A stretch of DNA of 64,000 nt from assembly GCF_928391935.1 (NCBI RefSeq), contig NZ_CAKMTD010000002.1:228158-292157 (forward strand), given 5' to 3'. The stretch comes from Rothia nasimurium. Lineage in GTDB: Bacteria; Actinomycetota; Actinomycetes; Actinomycetales; Micrococcaceae. The position numbers were made by a program, and so were the translations under genes. The notes under the pieces were generated by a model that was given only the letters and a program-made list of their open reading frames with translations, did not search any database and had not been told where the DNA came from. Positions 17,390 to 24,063 of this stretch are shown here, one piece after another. The first letter of the stretch is position 1. The number at the start of each line of letters is the position of its first letter.

Positions 17390-17992
17390 ATGAAGCGTTC
17401 CCTCAAGGCCACCCTCGCAGGTGGCGCAGCCATCATCCTTCTTGCCGGCGGCGCAGGCACCTTTGCCCGCTGGTACGACACCTCCGAGGTCGGCCAGACC
17501 ACCATCACTACCGGCCAGCTCTCCCTCTTCACCGGAGCCGGAATGTGGAAAATCAACACCGCCACCAACCCCCAGGTCAGCTGGCCGTTTGACCCTGCAA
17601 CCGACAAGATCGTCCCCGGTGACGTGCTCACTTACACCACCACCGCCACCCCCACCATCATCGGCAAGAACCTGGTTGCTGAGCTCACCGCCTCAATGGA
17701 CGGCACCGGCCTTGAGGACCTCATTAGCCCCCAGCCTCAGCCCGGCAAGATCCACTACACCGCCGTCGTCACCGATGATCAGGGAACCCCGGTCACTACC
17801 CTCACCGAAAAAAATTCCGGCACGACCTACAATGTCACCCTGACCCTGACCTTCCCCGAATACACCAACACCACCGAGGCATCAGCAGCCGGCACCAACA
17901 CCCCTGATGACACCTGGTACGGCCAGCTGATGCAGGATAAGACCATTAATCTGAATGCCCTGAAGGTAACTGTTACCCAGACTAATCGCTAG
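17390..17992 (+). CDS. SipW-dependent-type (TasA-like) secreted protein
   Basis: A 200-residue exported protein. The ATG at 17390 is chosen over one at 17357 because the signal peptide (MKRSLKATLAGGAAIILLAG) starts there and AAGGA precedes it. The peptide continues GAGTFARWYDTSEVG, the pattern of alternate-type signal peptides cleaved by SipW-like peptidases, followed by TTGQLSL as in TasA/camelysin proteins. The mature part is Thr-rich and beta-strand-like (VTLTLTFPEYTN). It is the first gene of a five-gene operon containing its own S26B signal peptidase. A structural subunit of a surface fibre is the working inference. Confidence 0.8.
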   Translation: MKRSLKATLAGGAAIILLAGGAGTFARWYDTSEVGQTTITTGQLSLFTGAGMWKINTATNPQVSWPFDPATDKIVPGDVLTYTTTATPTIIGKNLVAELTASMDGTGLEDLISPQPQPGKIHYTAVVTDDQGTPVTTLTEKNSGTTYNVTLTLTFPEYTNTTEASAAGTNTPDDTWYGQLMQDKTINLNALKVTVTQTNR

Positions 17993-18003
17993 TCTCTAAC
18001 CCC

Positions 18004-18750
18004 ATGCCCCCGCAAGCCCGTCAGCCCTTGAGGCCGGTAGCCTGGCGCCTACGTCGTGCCCTGATTGCTACCGGCCTGGGGGCTGTCGTGCTTTTAGCTG
18101 GGGTTTCTGGGGAGACAACCCTGGCCCGGCTGGCTGATTCCCAGCAGGCCACAGGCCCCCAGCAGCTCACCACGGGGGCCCTCAATCTGGAGGTTGGCGC
18201 TTTCACAGGAGGCAGCATCTACGGGGTGCAGGCCCATCCTGTTTCTGCCCAGCGGTCGATTCCCCAGGCTACCTGCCAGGTTCTTCCCGCGCCTCGGGAA
18301 GCTGACTCTTTCCCGGATCTTTCTGGGCTCACAACACCTGGAACTCGGGTGCAGGATGTCTGCTCGCTGCCCAATTCAGCCACGGCCCTGACCCTCTCGG
18401 GCGGGGATCTTCTTGCCCTCACCTATGAGCTCACCCTCACCGCCGAGGGTCAGAACCTGACCGGCCACCTGGTCCTGACCCCAGAAGATTCCCAGCTACC
18501 TGCCCCCTACCAGATCCTGGGTGCCCGGCTGGTTGCCCAGGGGCAGGACGGCGGCCAGGCGGCCAAGGCTGGGGACGACGGCATCGTCCGCCTCCCCTTT
18601 GGCCCCGGTGAGGGAGCCCCCAGAACCTTTACCCTGACTGTCCTGACCCGGGTAGCCGGCTCTGCTGCGTCCGCTGAAGAGCTAGCTCACTTGACCCAGC
18701 AGACCTGGGTGCCCCGGTTCAGGGTCTATGCAGAGCAGGATTCCCGATGA
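18004..18750 (+). CDS. Exported protein with SipW-type N-terminus
   Basis: A 248-residue protein with a basic N-region (RPVAWRLRRALIATG), a hydrophobic helix (LGAVVLLAGVSG), then TTLARLADSQQATG and LTTGALNLEVGAF, the same layout as the neighbouring alternate-type signal peptides. The body is predicted to be beta-rich and contains two Cys in the mature part (TCQVLP, DVCSLP), possibly a disulfide. Its stop overlaps the next start by 4 nt. It has no recognisable enzymatic motif and is probably an accessory subunit of the same surface structure as the gene before it. Confidence 0.75.
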   Translation: MPPQARQPLRPVAWRLRRALIATGLGAVVLLAGVSGETTLARLADSQQATGPQQLTTGALNLEVGAFTGGSIYGVQAHPVSAQRSIPQATCQVLPAPREADSFPDLSGLTTPGTRVQDVCSLPNSATALTLSGGDLLALTYELTLTAEGQNLTGHLVLTPEDSQLPAPYQILGARLVAQGQDGGQAAKAGDDGIVRLPFGPGEGAPRTFTLTVLTRVAGSAASAEELAHLTQQTWVPRFRVYAEQDSR

Positions 18751-20093
18751 AAAAACGTGCCATTCTTGCCCTTGCCGCCCTGCTCCTGGTGGCTGCCCCC
18801 ACCGGGGCGGGAACCGACGCCAGGTTTGCCACGCCCCCTACCACCCTGGGCGGGGAATTGACCCTCACCACAGACCAGCACGGGGTAAGTACAGACCTCG
18901 ATCCCACGACCTTTCTCCCCCAGTCCCTGACCTCAAGCCCGGGAATTGTGGTCACCAGTCAAGCCACTACCGGGGATATAGCCCTGCGCATCAACGACCT
19001 TACGGTGAGTCTTCCTGAGCAGCAGGCCGGTTTGCGCAACTCCCTCTGGAAAGACATGAGCCGGTACGGCATGACCTACTCGGTCTACCTCACCACAGAC
19101 CTGGCCCCCGGCTCCTGCGCCGGGGTAGAGCATTCACCAGGTGCCCAGCGCATTACCCCCGTCTACCAGAGCCTTGACCTTTCCCAGGGACCCCAGGCCC
19201 TCCCCCTTGAGATCTCGCCGGGCCCCCTGATGGCGGCCCAGGGCGTCCTTCACCTGGCCCCGGGGCAGGGGATCAAGCTGTGCCCGGTGGTGACCGAGCC
19301 GAAAAATACCTCCCCCGAGGCCCTGCTCTCCTTCTATCTTGAACAGTTGCTTGAAGCCCTCACCACCACGGTCACGGTTGAAACAGCCCTGCCCGGTGCG
19401 GCCCCGCTCACCCCTCAGCCAGCCCCCGGTATGGCTGATGTAAGGTGGTCTACTTCAGCTTCGGCCTCCGTCACCACAGCCCTAAACCTTCCTGCAATCC
19501 AACCCCAAACCGGCCCGGCCCACCACGGTTTTGAAAATCGCAAGTACGCGGCAACTGCCCGCTATGACGTGCTGAAATGGCGCTGGCCTACTTCCTGGGC
19601 AGTGGACGGACGTCCGCGCGGCAGCACCCTCTACGGGGTTCAGGTTCTCTACCGCCCCACAGGAACAGACAAGCCCTTCACCCCGCTCTCAGGTTCAATT
19701 GACGCTTCGGCAGCCTTCACCCGGGTTGTGGACCAGGCCGACGGTATCTACCGGCCTGAGCAGTATGTAGCCTGGGCTACTGAAGATTGGCGACGCGGGG
19801 CGGTGGGCCTGCACCTGGCCAACTGGGCTGATCTGGGTTCCCCCCTACCGGCCCCGTCCGGCCAATACAGCTACGGGCTGGACCTCAAGTTCCGCTTTTT
19901 GATTGCGGACGCCGGGGGCACGGACTCGGGCTACTACATAGATTCCCCCTTCTACTACCAAACCCAGCAGACCTTCCGCCGGGCCAAGCCCACCCTGGCC
20001 ACAGATGAAGTCAGCCAGAGTTATCAGGTAGTTGAGGTCCCTGCTGAAAGTAACCTTCCCGACTACTACCAGGGGTGGGGGGTCAGCCGGTGA
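18747..20093 (+). CDS. Exported protein, SipW-type N-terminus, unknown function
   Basis: A 448-residue protein. The signal peptide MKKRAILALAALLLVAAPTG is followed by TDARFATPPTTLGGELTL, again alternate-type (compare ARW/ARL/ARF in the three proteins). The mature protein is large, with Thr- and Pro-rich stretches, two Cys (SCAGVEH, KLCPVV) and a Tyr-rich C-terminal part (YYIDSPFYYQTQQ). It ends without an anchor. Translationally coupled to both neighbours (4-nt overlaps). It could be the largest subunit or an adhesin-like component of the surface structure. Not recognised beyond the signal peptide. Confidence 0.75.
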   Translation: MKKRAILALAALLLVAAPTGAGTDARFATPPTTLGGELTLTTDQHGVSTDLDPTTFLPQSLTSSPGIVVTSQATTGDIALRINDLTVSLPEQQAGLRNSLWKDMSRYGMTYSVYLTTDLAPGSCAGVEHSPGAQRITPVYQSLDLSQGPQALPLEISPGPLMAAQGVLHLAPGQGIKLCPVVTEPKNTSPEALLSFYLEQLLEALTTTVTVETALPGAAPLTPQPAPGMADVRWSTSASASVTTALNLPAIQPQTGPAHHGFENRKYAATARYDVLKWRWPTSWAVDGRPRGSTLYGVQVLYRPTGTDKPFTPLSGSIDASAAFTRVVDQADGIYRPEQYVAWATEDWRRGAVGLHLANWADLGSPLPAPSGQYSYGLDLKFRFLIADAGGTDSGYYIDSPFYYQTQQTFRRAKPTLATDEVSQSYQVVEVPAESNLPDYYQGWGVSR

Positions 20094-20728
20094 GGTTCCT
20101 GAAAAGCAGCCGCACTTCTGCCCCGGCACCTCAAGAAACCGGTGACCAGGCACCGGAGCAGACCGGGGCGAAAGGCCCCCTTGCCCGCCTGGCCAGCGTC
20201 CTGACCCTGGTGCTGGGTCTGGCCGTCCTAACCCTGCTGTTCTTAACCGTGGCTTTGCCCGCCCTGCTGGGCTGGGTGCCACTCACCGTCCAGAGCGGGT
20301 CCATGGAGCCTACCTACCCTGTTGGCTCCCAGCTGGTGGTCGCCCCGGTGGAGGGCCAGGCCCGTAAGGAATTGGTGACAGGGCAGGTCATTACTTTTAT
20401 GCCCAACCCTGATGATCCTACCCTGGTCACCCATCGGATTCAGTCGGTGGCTGTCCAGGCGGACGGGCAGGTTGCCTACCGCACCCGCGGGGACGGTAAC
20501 CAGGTGGATGACCCGGAGCCGGTCTACGACAAACAGGTGCGGGCGGTGGCCAAGTACCATGTGCCCTATATGGGGTATGTTGCCCAGTGGCTGGATCCGG
20601 CCAGTAAGCGGACGCTAACCATGGTGGCTGTTGCCCTGCTTGCGGGCTATGCCCTCTATCAGGTGGTAGCTGCCGGGGTTGAGAAGGCCCGGCGGGCTGG
20701 GACGGCGCAGGAGCAGAGCGATGCTTGA
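20090..20728 (+). CDS. Signal peptidase I, S26B (SipW-like)
   Basis: Membrane serine protease that would cleave the three upstream SipW-type signal peptides. Seen: an N-terminal membrane helix (LTLVLGLAVLTLLFLTVALP), the catalytic Ser in VQSGSMEPTYPVG, and VTHRI with His in place of the general-base Lys of ordinary bacterial LepB (the S26B/ER type). It also has TRGDGNQVDDPEPV (the conserved GDxNxxxD region) and a C-terminal membrane helix (TMVAVALLAGYALYQVVAAG). The GTG at 20090 overlaps the previous stop as GTGA; an in-frame GTG at 20075 is possible. Confidence 0.88.
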   Translation: MRFLKSSRTSAPAPQETGDQAPEQTGAKGPLARLASVLTLVLGLAVLTLLFLTVALPALLGWVPLTVQSGSMEPTYPVGSQLVVAPVEGQARKELVTGQVITFMPNPDDPTLVTHRIQSVAVQADGQVAYRTRGDGNQVDDPEPVYDKQVRAVAKYHVPYMGYVAQWLDPASKRTLTMVAVALLAGYALYQVVAAGVEKARRAGTAQEQSDA

Positions 20729-21467
20729 GGCTCTGTTTCTGACCCTTGGTTCCCCTCTTGAGGTGTGCCCGGCGGGGAATCTAGCTGATGTGGTTGTTAC
20801 TGATTCGTCCGGCCAGCAGGCGGCCCTGGGCCCTGAGTTCACGGGGCTGGAACTTACCCTGGGTCCGCTTGCCCCGGGCAGTTCACAGGATTATCGCCTG
20901 AGCCTGGTGAATACCAGTGAGCTGAGCACCTATGAGCTGGTGGTGACGCTTGAGGGTGTTGAGGTCCCGCAAGTACTGGTGACCGGAGCCCACCCCTTGC
21001 TGGTTGAGGCTGGGCTTTCAACCGGGGAGACCAGGCAGTTTGCTGGCCCCGGCCAGGGGGTTGCGGTGTCCCAGTCCTTGGGGAGCCTGGGCCCGGGCCA
21101 GAGGGCTGATCTGGTGCTTGATTTTGCCTTGGGTGCCTCGCCGGTTCTTTCCCGCGATGGGATGGATGAGCAGGCGGTTTTTGAGGTTGGCCTGGGGGCT
21201 ACCGTGGATTGCCGGCAGGGTGTAGAAGGCCAGGACGAGGTGGAGTCGGGCGGGGATATGCCCGGCGGGAGCCAGCCTGTTGGCGGCCGGGTGAGCGATC
21301 GGCCCGTGGATGACAGCCAGGCGGCTTTGGATTCCCAGGCTAGCACCGGCCCGCAGTCCTTGGCCCGCACAGGCATGTCTTCCCTAGCCCTGGTGGGGCT
21401 GGGGGCTGGTCTGGTGCTGGTGGGCCTTGCCTGCCGGGCGGGTGGGCGGCGGTCTTCTGCTTCTTAG
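20721..21467 (+). CDS. Putative sortase-anchored surface protein (LAxTG-like tail)
   Basis: A 248-residue protein, the last gene of the operon, overlapping the peptidase gene by 8 nt. The C-terminus reads SLARTGMSSLALVGLGAG followed by a hydrophobic stretch and RAGGRRSS: a sorting signal of the LAxTG type used by actinobacterial class E sortases. The middle is acidic, with an Asp/Gln/Ser-rich linker. The expected signal peptide is weak: only ALFLTLGSPLEVCPA is hydrophobic. An in-frame upstream start at 20679 would add a basic RRPGGLGRRRSR stretch and give a better n-region, so the start is uncertain. It may be the wall anchor of the structure built by the upstream subunits. Confidence 0.7.
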   Translation: MLEALFLTLGSPLEVCPAGNLADVVVTDSSGQQAALGPEFTGLELTLGPLAPGSSQDYRLSLVNTSELSTYELVVTLEGVEVPQVLVTGAHPLLVEAGLSTGETRQFAGPGQGVAVSQSLGSLGPGQRADLVLDFALGASPVLSRDGMDEQAVFEVGLGATVDCRQGVEGQDEVESGGDMPGGSQPVGGRVSDRPVDDSQAALDSQASTGPQSLARTGMSSLALVGLGAGLVLVGLACRAGGRRSSAS

Positions 21468-21886
21468 GCGGGGTTGGCTGGTAGCTGACTGTTGAGCTGG
21501 TGGGCAATGGCCTGCCAGCCGAGCGGACGTTTGCTGGCTGGGAGTTTGTCGACGATGGTGAGGTAGGATTCGGCAATCAGTTCTGCCAGGAGGTCTTGGG
21601 TGAGGTCTTCGCTGGTGGTGAGGGTGTACCAGTGGGTTTTGTTCATGTGCCAGGCTTCTTGGGCTGCCGGGTGGGTTTCGATGATGGCGGCGACGTCTGC
21701 CGGGTCGGCTTTGAGGTTGACCAGTTGGGTGCCGTCCTTCTCGGCCAGCACCATGAACCATTTGCCGCCGACGCGGGCAGCTTCGGCGTCGCTGCGGGGG
21801 CTGAAGCGGTAAATTTCAGCCCCGGGTAAGGCCAGGGCGTGCGCGGACGCTGCTTCATAGAGGGCGCGGGAAGTGGTAAGGGGCAT
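21464..21886 (-). CDS. MmcQ/YjbR family protein
   Basis: A 140-residue protein with the YjbR/MmcQ double-wing fold signature: ALPGAEIYRFSPRSDAEAARVGGKWFMVLAEKD, NLKADPAD, HMNKTHWYTLTTSEDL and SYLTIVDKLPASKRP. The family binds DNA or acts as an adaptor, with no settled function. The ATG at 21884-21886 (GGAG 3 nt upstream) matches family N-termini; a longer reading to 21997 has no homology-like content. It overlaps the convergent LAxTG gene by 4 nt. Confidence 0.88.
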   Translation of the reverse strand: MPLTTSRALYEAASAHALALPGAEIYRFSPRSDAEAARVGGKWFMVLAEKDGTQLVNLKADPADVAAIIETHPAAQEAWHMNKTHWYTLTTSEDLTQDLLAELIAESYLTIVDKLPASKRPLGWQAIAHQLNSQLPANPA

Positions 21887-22071
21887 AGTCTCCAGTGTAG
21901 CGCTCCGTCTCATCCCCGGGGGCTTCCCGCCAAACCATGGTGGGAGGAACCAAGTCCTATGAGATGGAGCCCAAGGGTAGGAAACCTGCACTCCCAACCG
22001 CTACCTATTCCGCTCAATCACGAGTTCAGAGACCACCAAAGGCTTATGCCCCACCCGGTAGACTGGGGTCC

Positions 22072-22650
22072 ATGGAAACCCTCATGCTCACCCTGAGTTC
22101 CGGCGCTGTCAGTGGGATCCGCCCCTACCTAATGCTCCTACTCCTGGGTCTTTCTGGCCGCTTCTTCGGCCTGGATATCGTCCCGGCCGCCCTGCAACGC
22201 ACCGACGTGCTCGTCATCGCGGGCATCCTCGTCCTCGTAGATTTTGCCGCCGACAAAATTGCCCTCTTTGACTCCTTCTGGGACACCGCCCACACCATCA
22301 TCCGCCCCGTCGCCGGCGGCGCTATCGGCTACCTCCTCAGCGGAGAAACAAGCACTACCAACGCACTCATTCTCGCTGCTGTCGGTGCCGCCAGCGCCTT
22401 CGGCGTCCACGCCACGAAAACCAGTGCCCGCGCCGTCGTCAACCTCTCCCCCGAGCCTGTCTCTAATATCGCCGTGAGCACCGGTGAAGATATCGCCGCC
22501 TTCTTCTTCGGTATCTTCGCCCTCATCCTTCCAATTCTGGCTGGCTTCGTCGCTCTCACCGTCATCATTCTGGGGGTCTTCATTACCGCCTACCTGGCAC
22601 GCCGCGTCATTCCCCTGCTCAAAAAGCGGAGGGAAGGACGAACGGCCTAG
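22072..22650 (+). CDS. DUF4126 membrane protein
   Basis: A 192-residue integral membrane protein with about five hydrophobic helices, for example SGIRPYLMLLLLGLSG, LVIAGILVLVDFAADK and FGIFALILPILAGFVALTVI, ending in a basic tail KKRREGRT. The segment DKIALFDSFWDTAHTIIRPVAGG is the conserved DUF4126 core. Function unknown. The ATG at 22072 is chosen because the preceding 45 in-frame codons are not family-like. Monocistronic; followed by a palindromic repeat. Confidence 0.85.
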   Translation: METLMLTLSSGAVSGIRPYLMLLLLGLSGRFFGLDIVPAALQRTDVLVIAGILVLVDFAADKIALFDSFWDTAHTIIRPVAGGAIGYLLSGETSTTNALILAAVGAASAFGVHATKTSARAVVNLSPEPVSNIAVSTGEDIAAFFFGIFALILPILAGFVALTVIILGVFITAYLARRVIPLLKKRREGRTA

Positions 22651-22678
22651 CTGCCCCAGGCGTCCGGCGGGAAACTTA

Positions 22679-22749
22679 AACGAACTGCGGGGTTTCTTTC
22701 GAGGTGCGGTAAGAATCACCGCGTTTCGAAAGAAACCCCGCAAGTCACG
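22679..22749. repeat. Palindromic repeat, copy 1
   Basis: A 17-bp perfect stem (22686-22702 with 22726-22742, TGCGGGGTTTCTTTCGA) with an inner GCGGT/ACCGC extension. AACGAAC precedes it and AGTCAC follows it. It lies between convergent genes. The same unit recurs at 23970-24040 with compensatory changes in the stem. It probably works as a bidirectional terminator and may belong to a REP-like family. Confidence 0.75.
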
Positions 22750-22819
22750 ATTCAGGCGCAATAGGTATCGAGCACATAGACCAGCGCACGAAAACCACAC
22801 GCCCTAGGCGCCAGGTAGC

Positions 22820-23428
22820 CTACTTACCCTGGGCTGCTGCCTCATCAGCTGAAGCAACGGTGAAGCGGGTACCTGCGTGGGCCGGGATTTCGATTTCGTC
22901 AATGGCGGCAACCGCAAAGTCCTGGGTGGAGACAAACATGCCGGCGGGTACATCCAGCTCGGTGCGGTAGTCACCGGTGCGGACGCCGGGGGCAATCATG
23001 GGTGAGGGGGCCAGCATGGTCCAGTTCAGGCCGGACGCAGCCCGGTAGTCGCCCAGAATCTCAGCGAAGGTCTTGGCTTCGGGCAGGTATTCGGCGGGGA
23101 AGTCGGGGCTTTCCAGCAGCAGGCCCTCGCCAGCGTTTAGGGAACCAGCGCCGCCAACAACCAGGAAACGGCCGGTGGGGGCAGCGGCGATCAGGGCGCG
23201 GTGGGCGGCGATAGCGGCGGAGTAGTCGTCGCGGCTGGCAACGGAAATGACGGTGGCATCTGAGGAGTTAATGACCTCTACCAGGGCCTCGGTGTTGGCC
23301 AGGTCGAGGGCCTGGGTGCCTGCTGAGCCGCTGCGGGTATAGCCGGTGACCTTGTGGCCGCGCTCCTGGGCTTCTGCAACGATTGCTGAGCCGACCATAC
23401 CTGCTGCGCCAATAACTGAGATGTTCAT
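22820..23428 (-). CDS. NAD(P)H-binding protein, NADH-flavin reductase type (COG2910/YwnB-like)
   Basis: A 202-residue atypical SDR with the dinucleotide motif [33 protein letters not shown], and [15 protein letters not shown], all typical of the YwnB/NmrA-like NADH-flavin reductase family. It is divergent from an HxlR regulator, the classic arrangement for electrophile- or quinone-responsive reductases. A role in detoxifying quinones or maintaining redox balance is inferred from that arrangement. Its promoter region holds palindromes that the regulator could bind. Confidence 0.87.
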   Translation of the reverse strand: MNISVIGAAGMVGSAIVAEAQERGHKVTGYTRSGSAGTQALDLANTEALVEVINSSDATVISVASRDDYSAAIAAHRALIAAAPTGRFLVVGGAGSLNAGEGLLLESPDFPAEYLPEAKTFAEILGDYRAASGLNWTMLAPSPMIAPGVRTGDYRTELDVPAGMFVSTQDFAVAAIDEIEIPAHAGTRFTVASADEAAAQGK

Positions 23429-23493
23429 GGGGTTTCTCCTTGATGAAGTGGTTTTCTGTATCGAACAGTTCTATAGTATGTTTTAGAAACTAA

Positions 23494-23507
23494 TTACCTC
23501 AAGGTAA
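23494..23507. promoter_or_regulatory. Palindrome in the HxlR/reductase divergent promoter
   Basis: TTACCT-CA-AGGTAA, a 14-bp palindrome in the AT-rich 120-nt gap between the divergent genes. Candidate operator of the HxlR-type protein; the binding claim is inference. Confidence 0.45.
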
Positions 23508-23548
23508 CTATTAGAAGATGATAAAAAAAAATTTCCGAAAGGCCACCC

Positions 23549-23971
23549 ATGACATCATCGCCCCAGGTCAGCGCGGACGTCTGCCCCGGCTCCCAGCCTC
23601 TAGAAGAGCAGCTGCCCGCCAACGTCCTGAGCCAGCACTGCCCCTCCCGCACCGTGCTGCGCCACCTGACTGACCGGTGGACGCCCCTGATCGTCACCGT
23701 GCTGTCAGCCGGGGAGCCGGTACGCTTCAAGGACCTCAAAAACACTATCGAGGGTATTTCCCCCAAAGTTCTAACCGAAACCCTGCGCTCCATGGAACGC
23801 GACGGTCTCCTCACCCGCCACCTCACCGCCAGCGTCCCCCCGCGCGTAGACTACCAACTCACCCACTTAGGACGCACCACCGTCGAGCCCCTGGCAGCCG
23901 TCCGCATCTGGGCCGAAACCCACCTTGATGAGGTGCTAGCCAACCGCGAGCGCTACGACTCCCAGCTTTAA
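23549..23971 (+). CDS. HxlR-family transcriptional regulator
   Basis: A 140-residue MarR/HxlR winged-helix repressor. Signature residues: HCPSRTVLRHLTDRWTPLIV, EPVRFKDLKNTIEGISPKVL (recognition helix), RSMERDGLLTR and the wing PPRVDYQLTHLGR. The Cys in HCPSR sits where redox-sensing HxlR members (YodB, QorR) have their conserved Cys, so oxidative or quinone sensing is likely (inference). Divergent from the reductase at 22820-23428, which it probably represses together with itself. A second Cys occurs in DVCPGS. Confidence 0.9.
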   Translation: MTSSPQVSADVCPGSQPLEEQLPANVLSQHCPSRTVLRHLTDRWTPLIVTVLSAGEPVRFKDLKNTIEGISPKVLTETLRSMERDGLLTRHLTASVPPRVDYQLTHLGRTTVEPLAAVRIWAETHLDEVLANRERYDSQL

Positions 23972-24040
23972 CGAACTGCGGGGTTTCCTTCGAAATGCAG
24001 CAGGAAGCACCGCATCTCGAAGGAAACCCCGCATGTCACC
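23970..24040. repeat. Palindromic repeat, copy 2
   Basis: A second copy of the 22679-22749 unit: arms 23977-23993 and 24017-24033 (TGCGGGGTTTCCTTCGA and its complement), same AACGAAC lead-in and GTCAC exit. A T-to-C change in the left arm is matched by A-to-G in the right arm, so pairing is conserved. It lies between the convergent HxlR and dnaE genes. Confidence 0.75.
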
Positions 24041-24063
24041 ATGTGGAATCCGCTTCTAGCCTC

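Noticed and set aside
23970..24040. CRISPR repeats
   Set aside because: The two palindromes are 1.3 kb apart with genes between them; there is no regular spacer array anywhere in the window.
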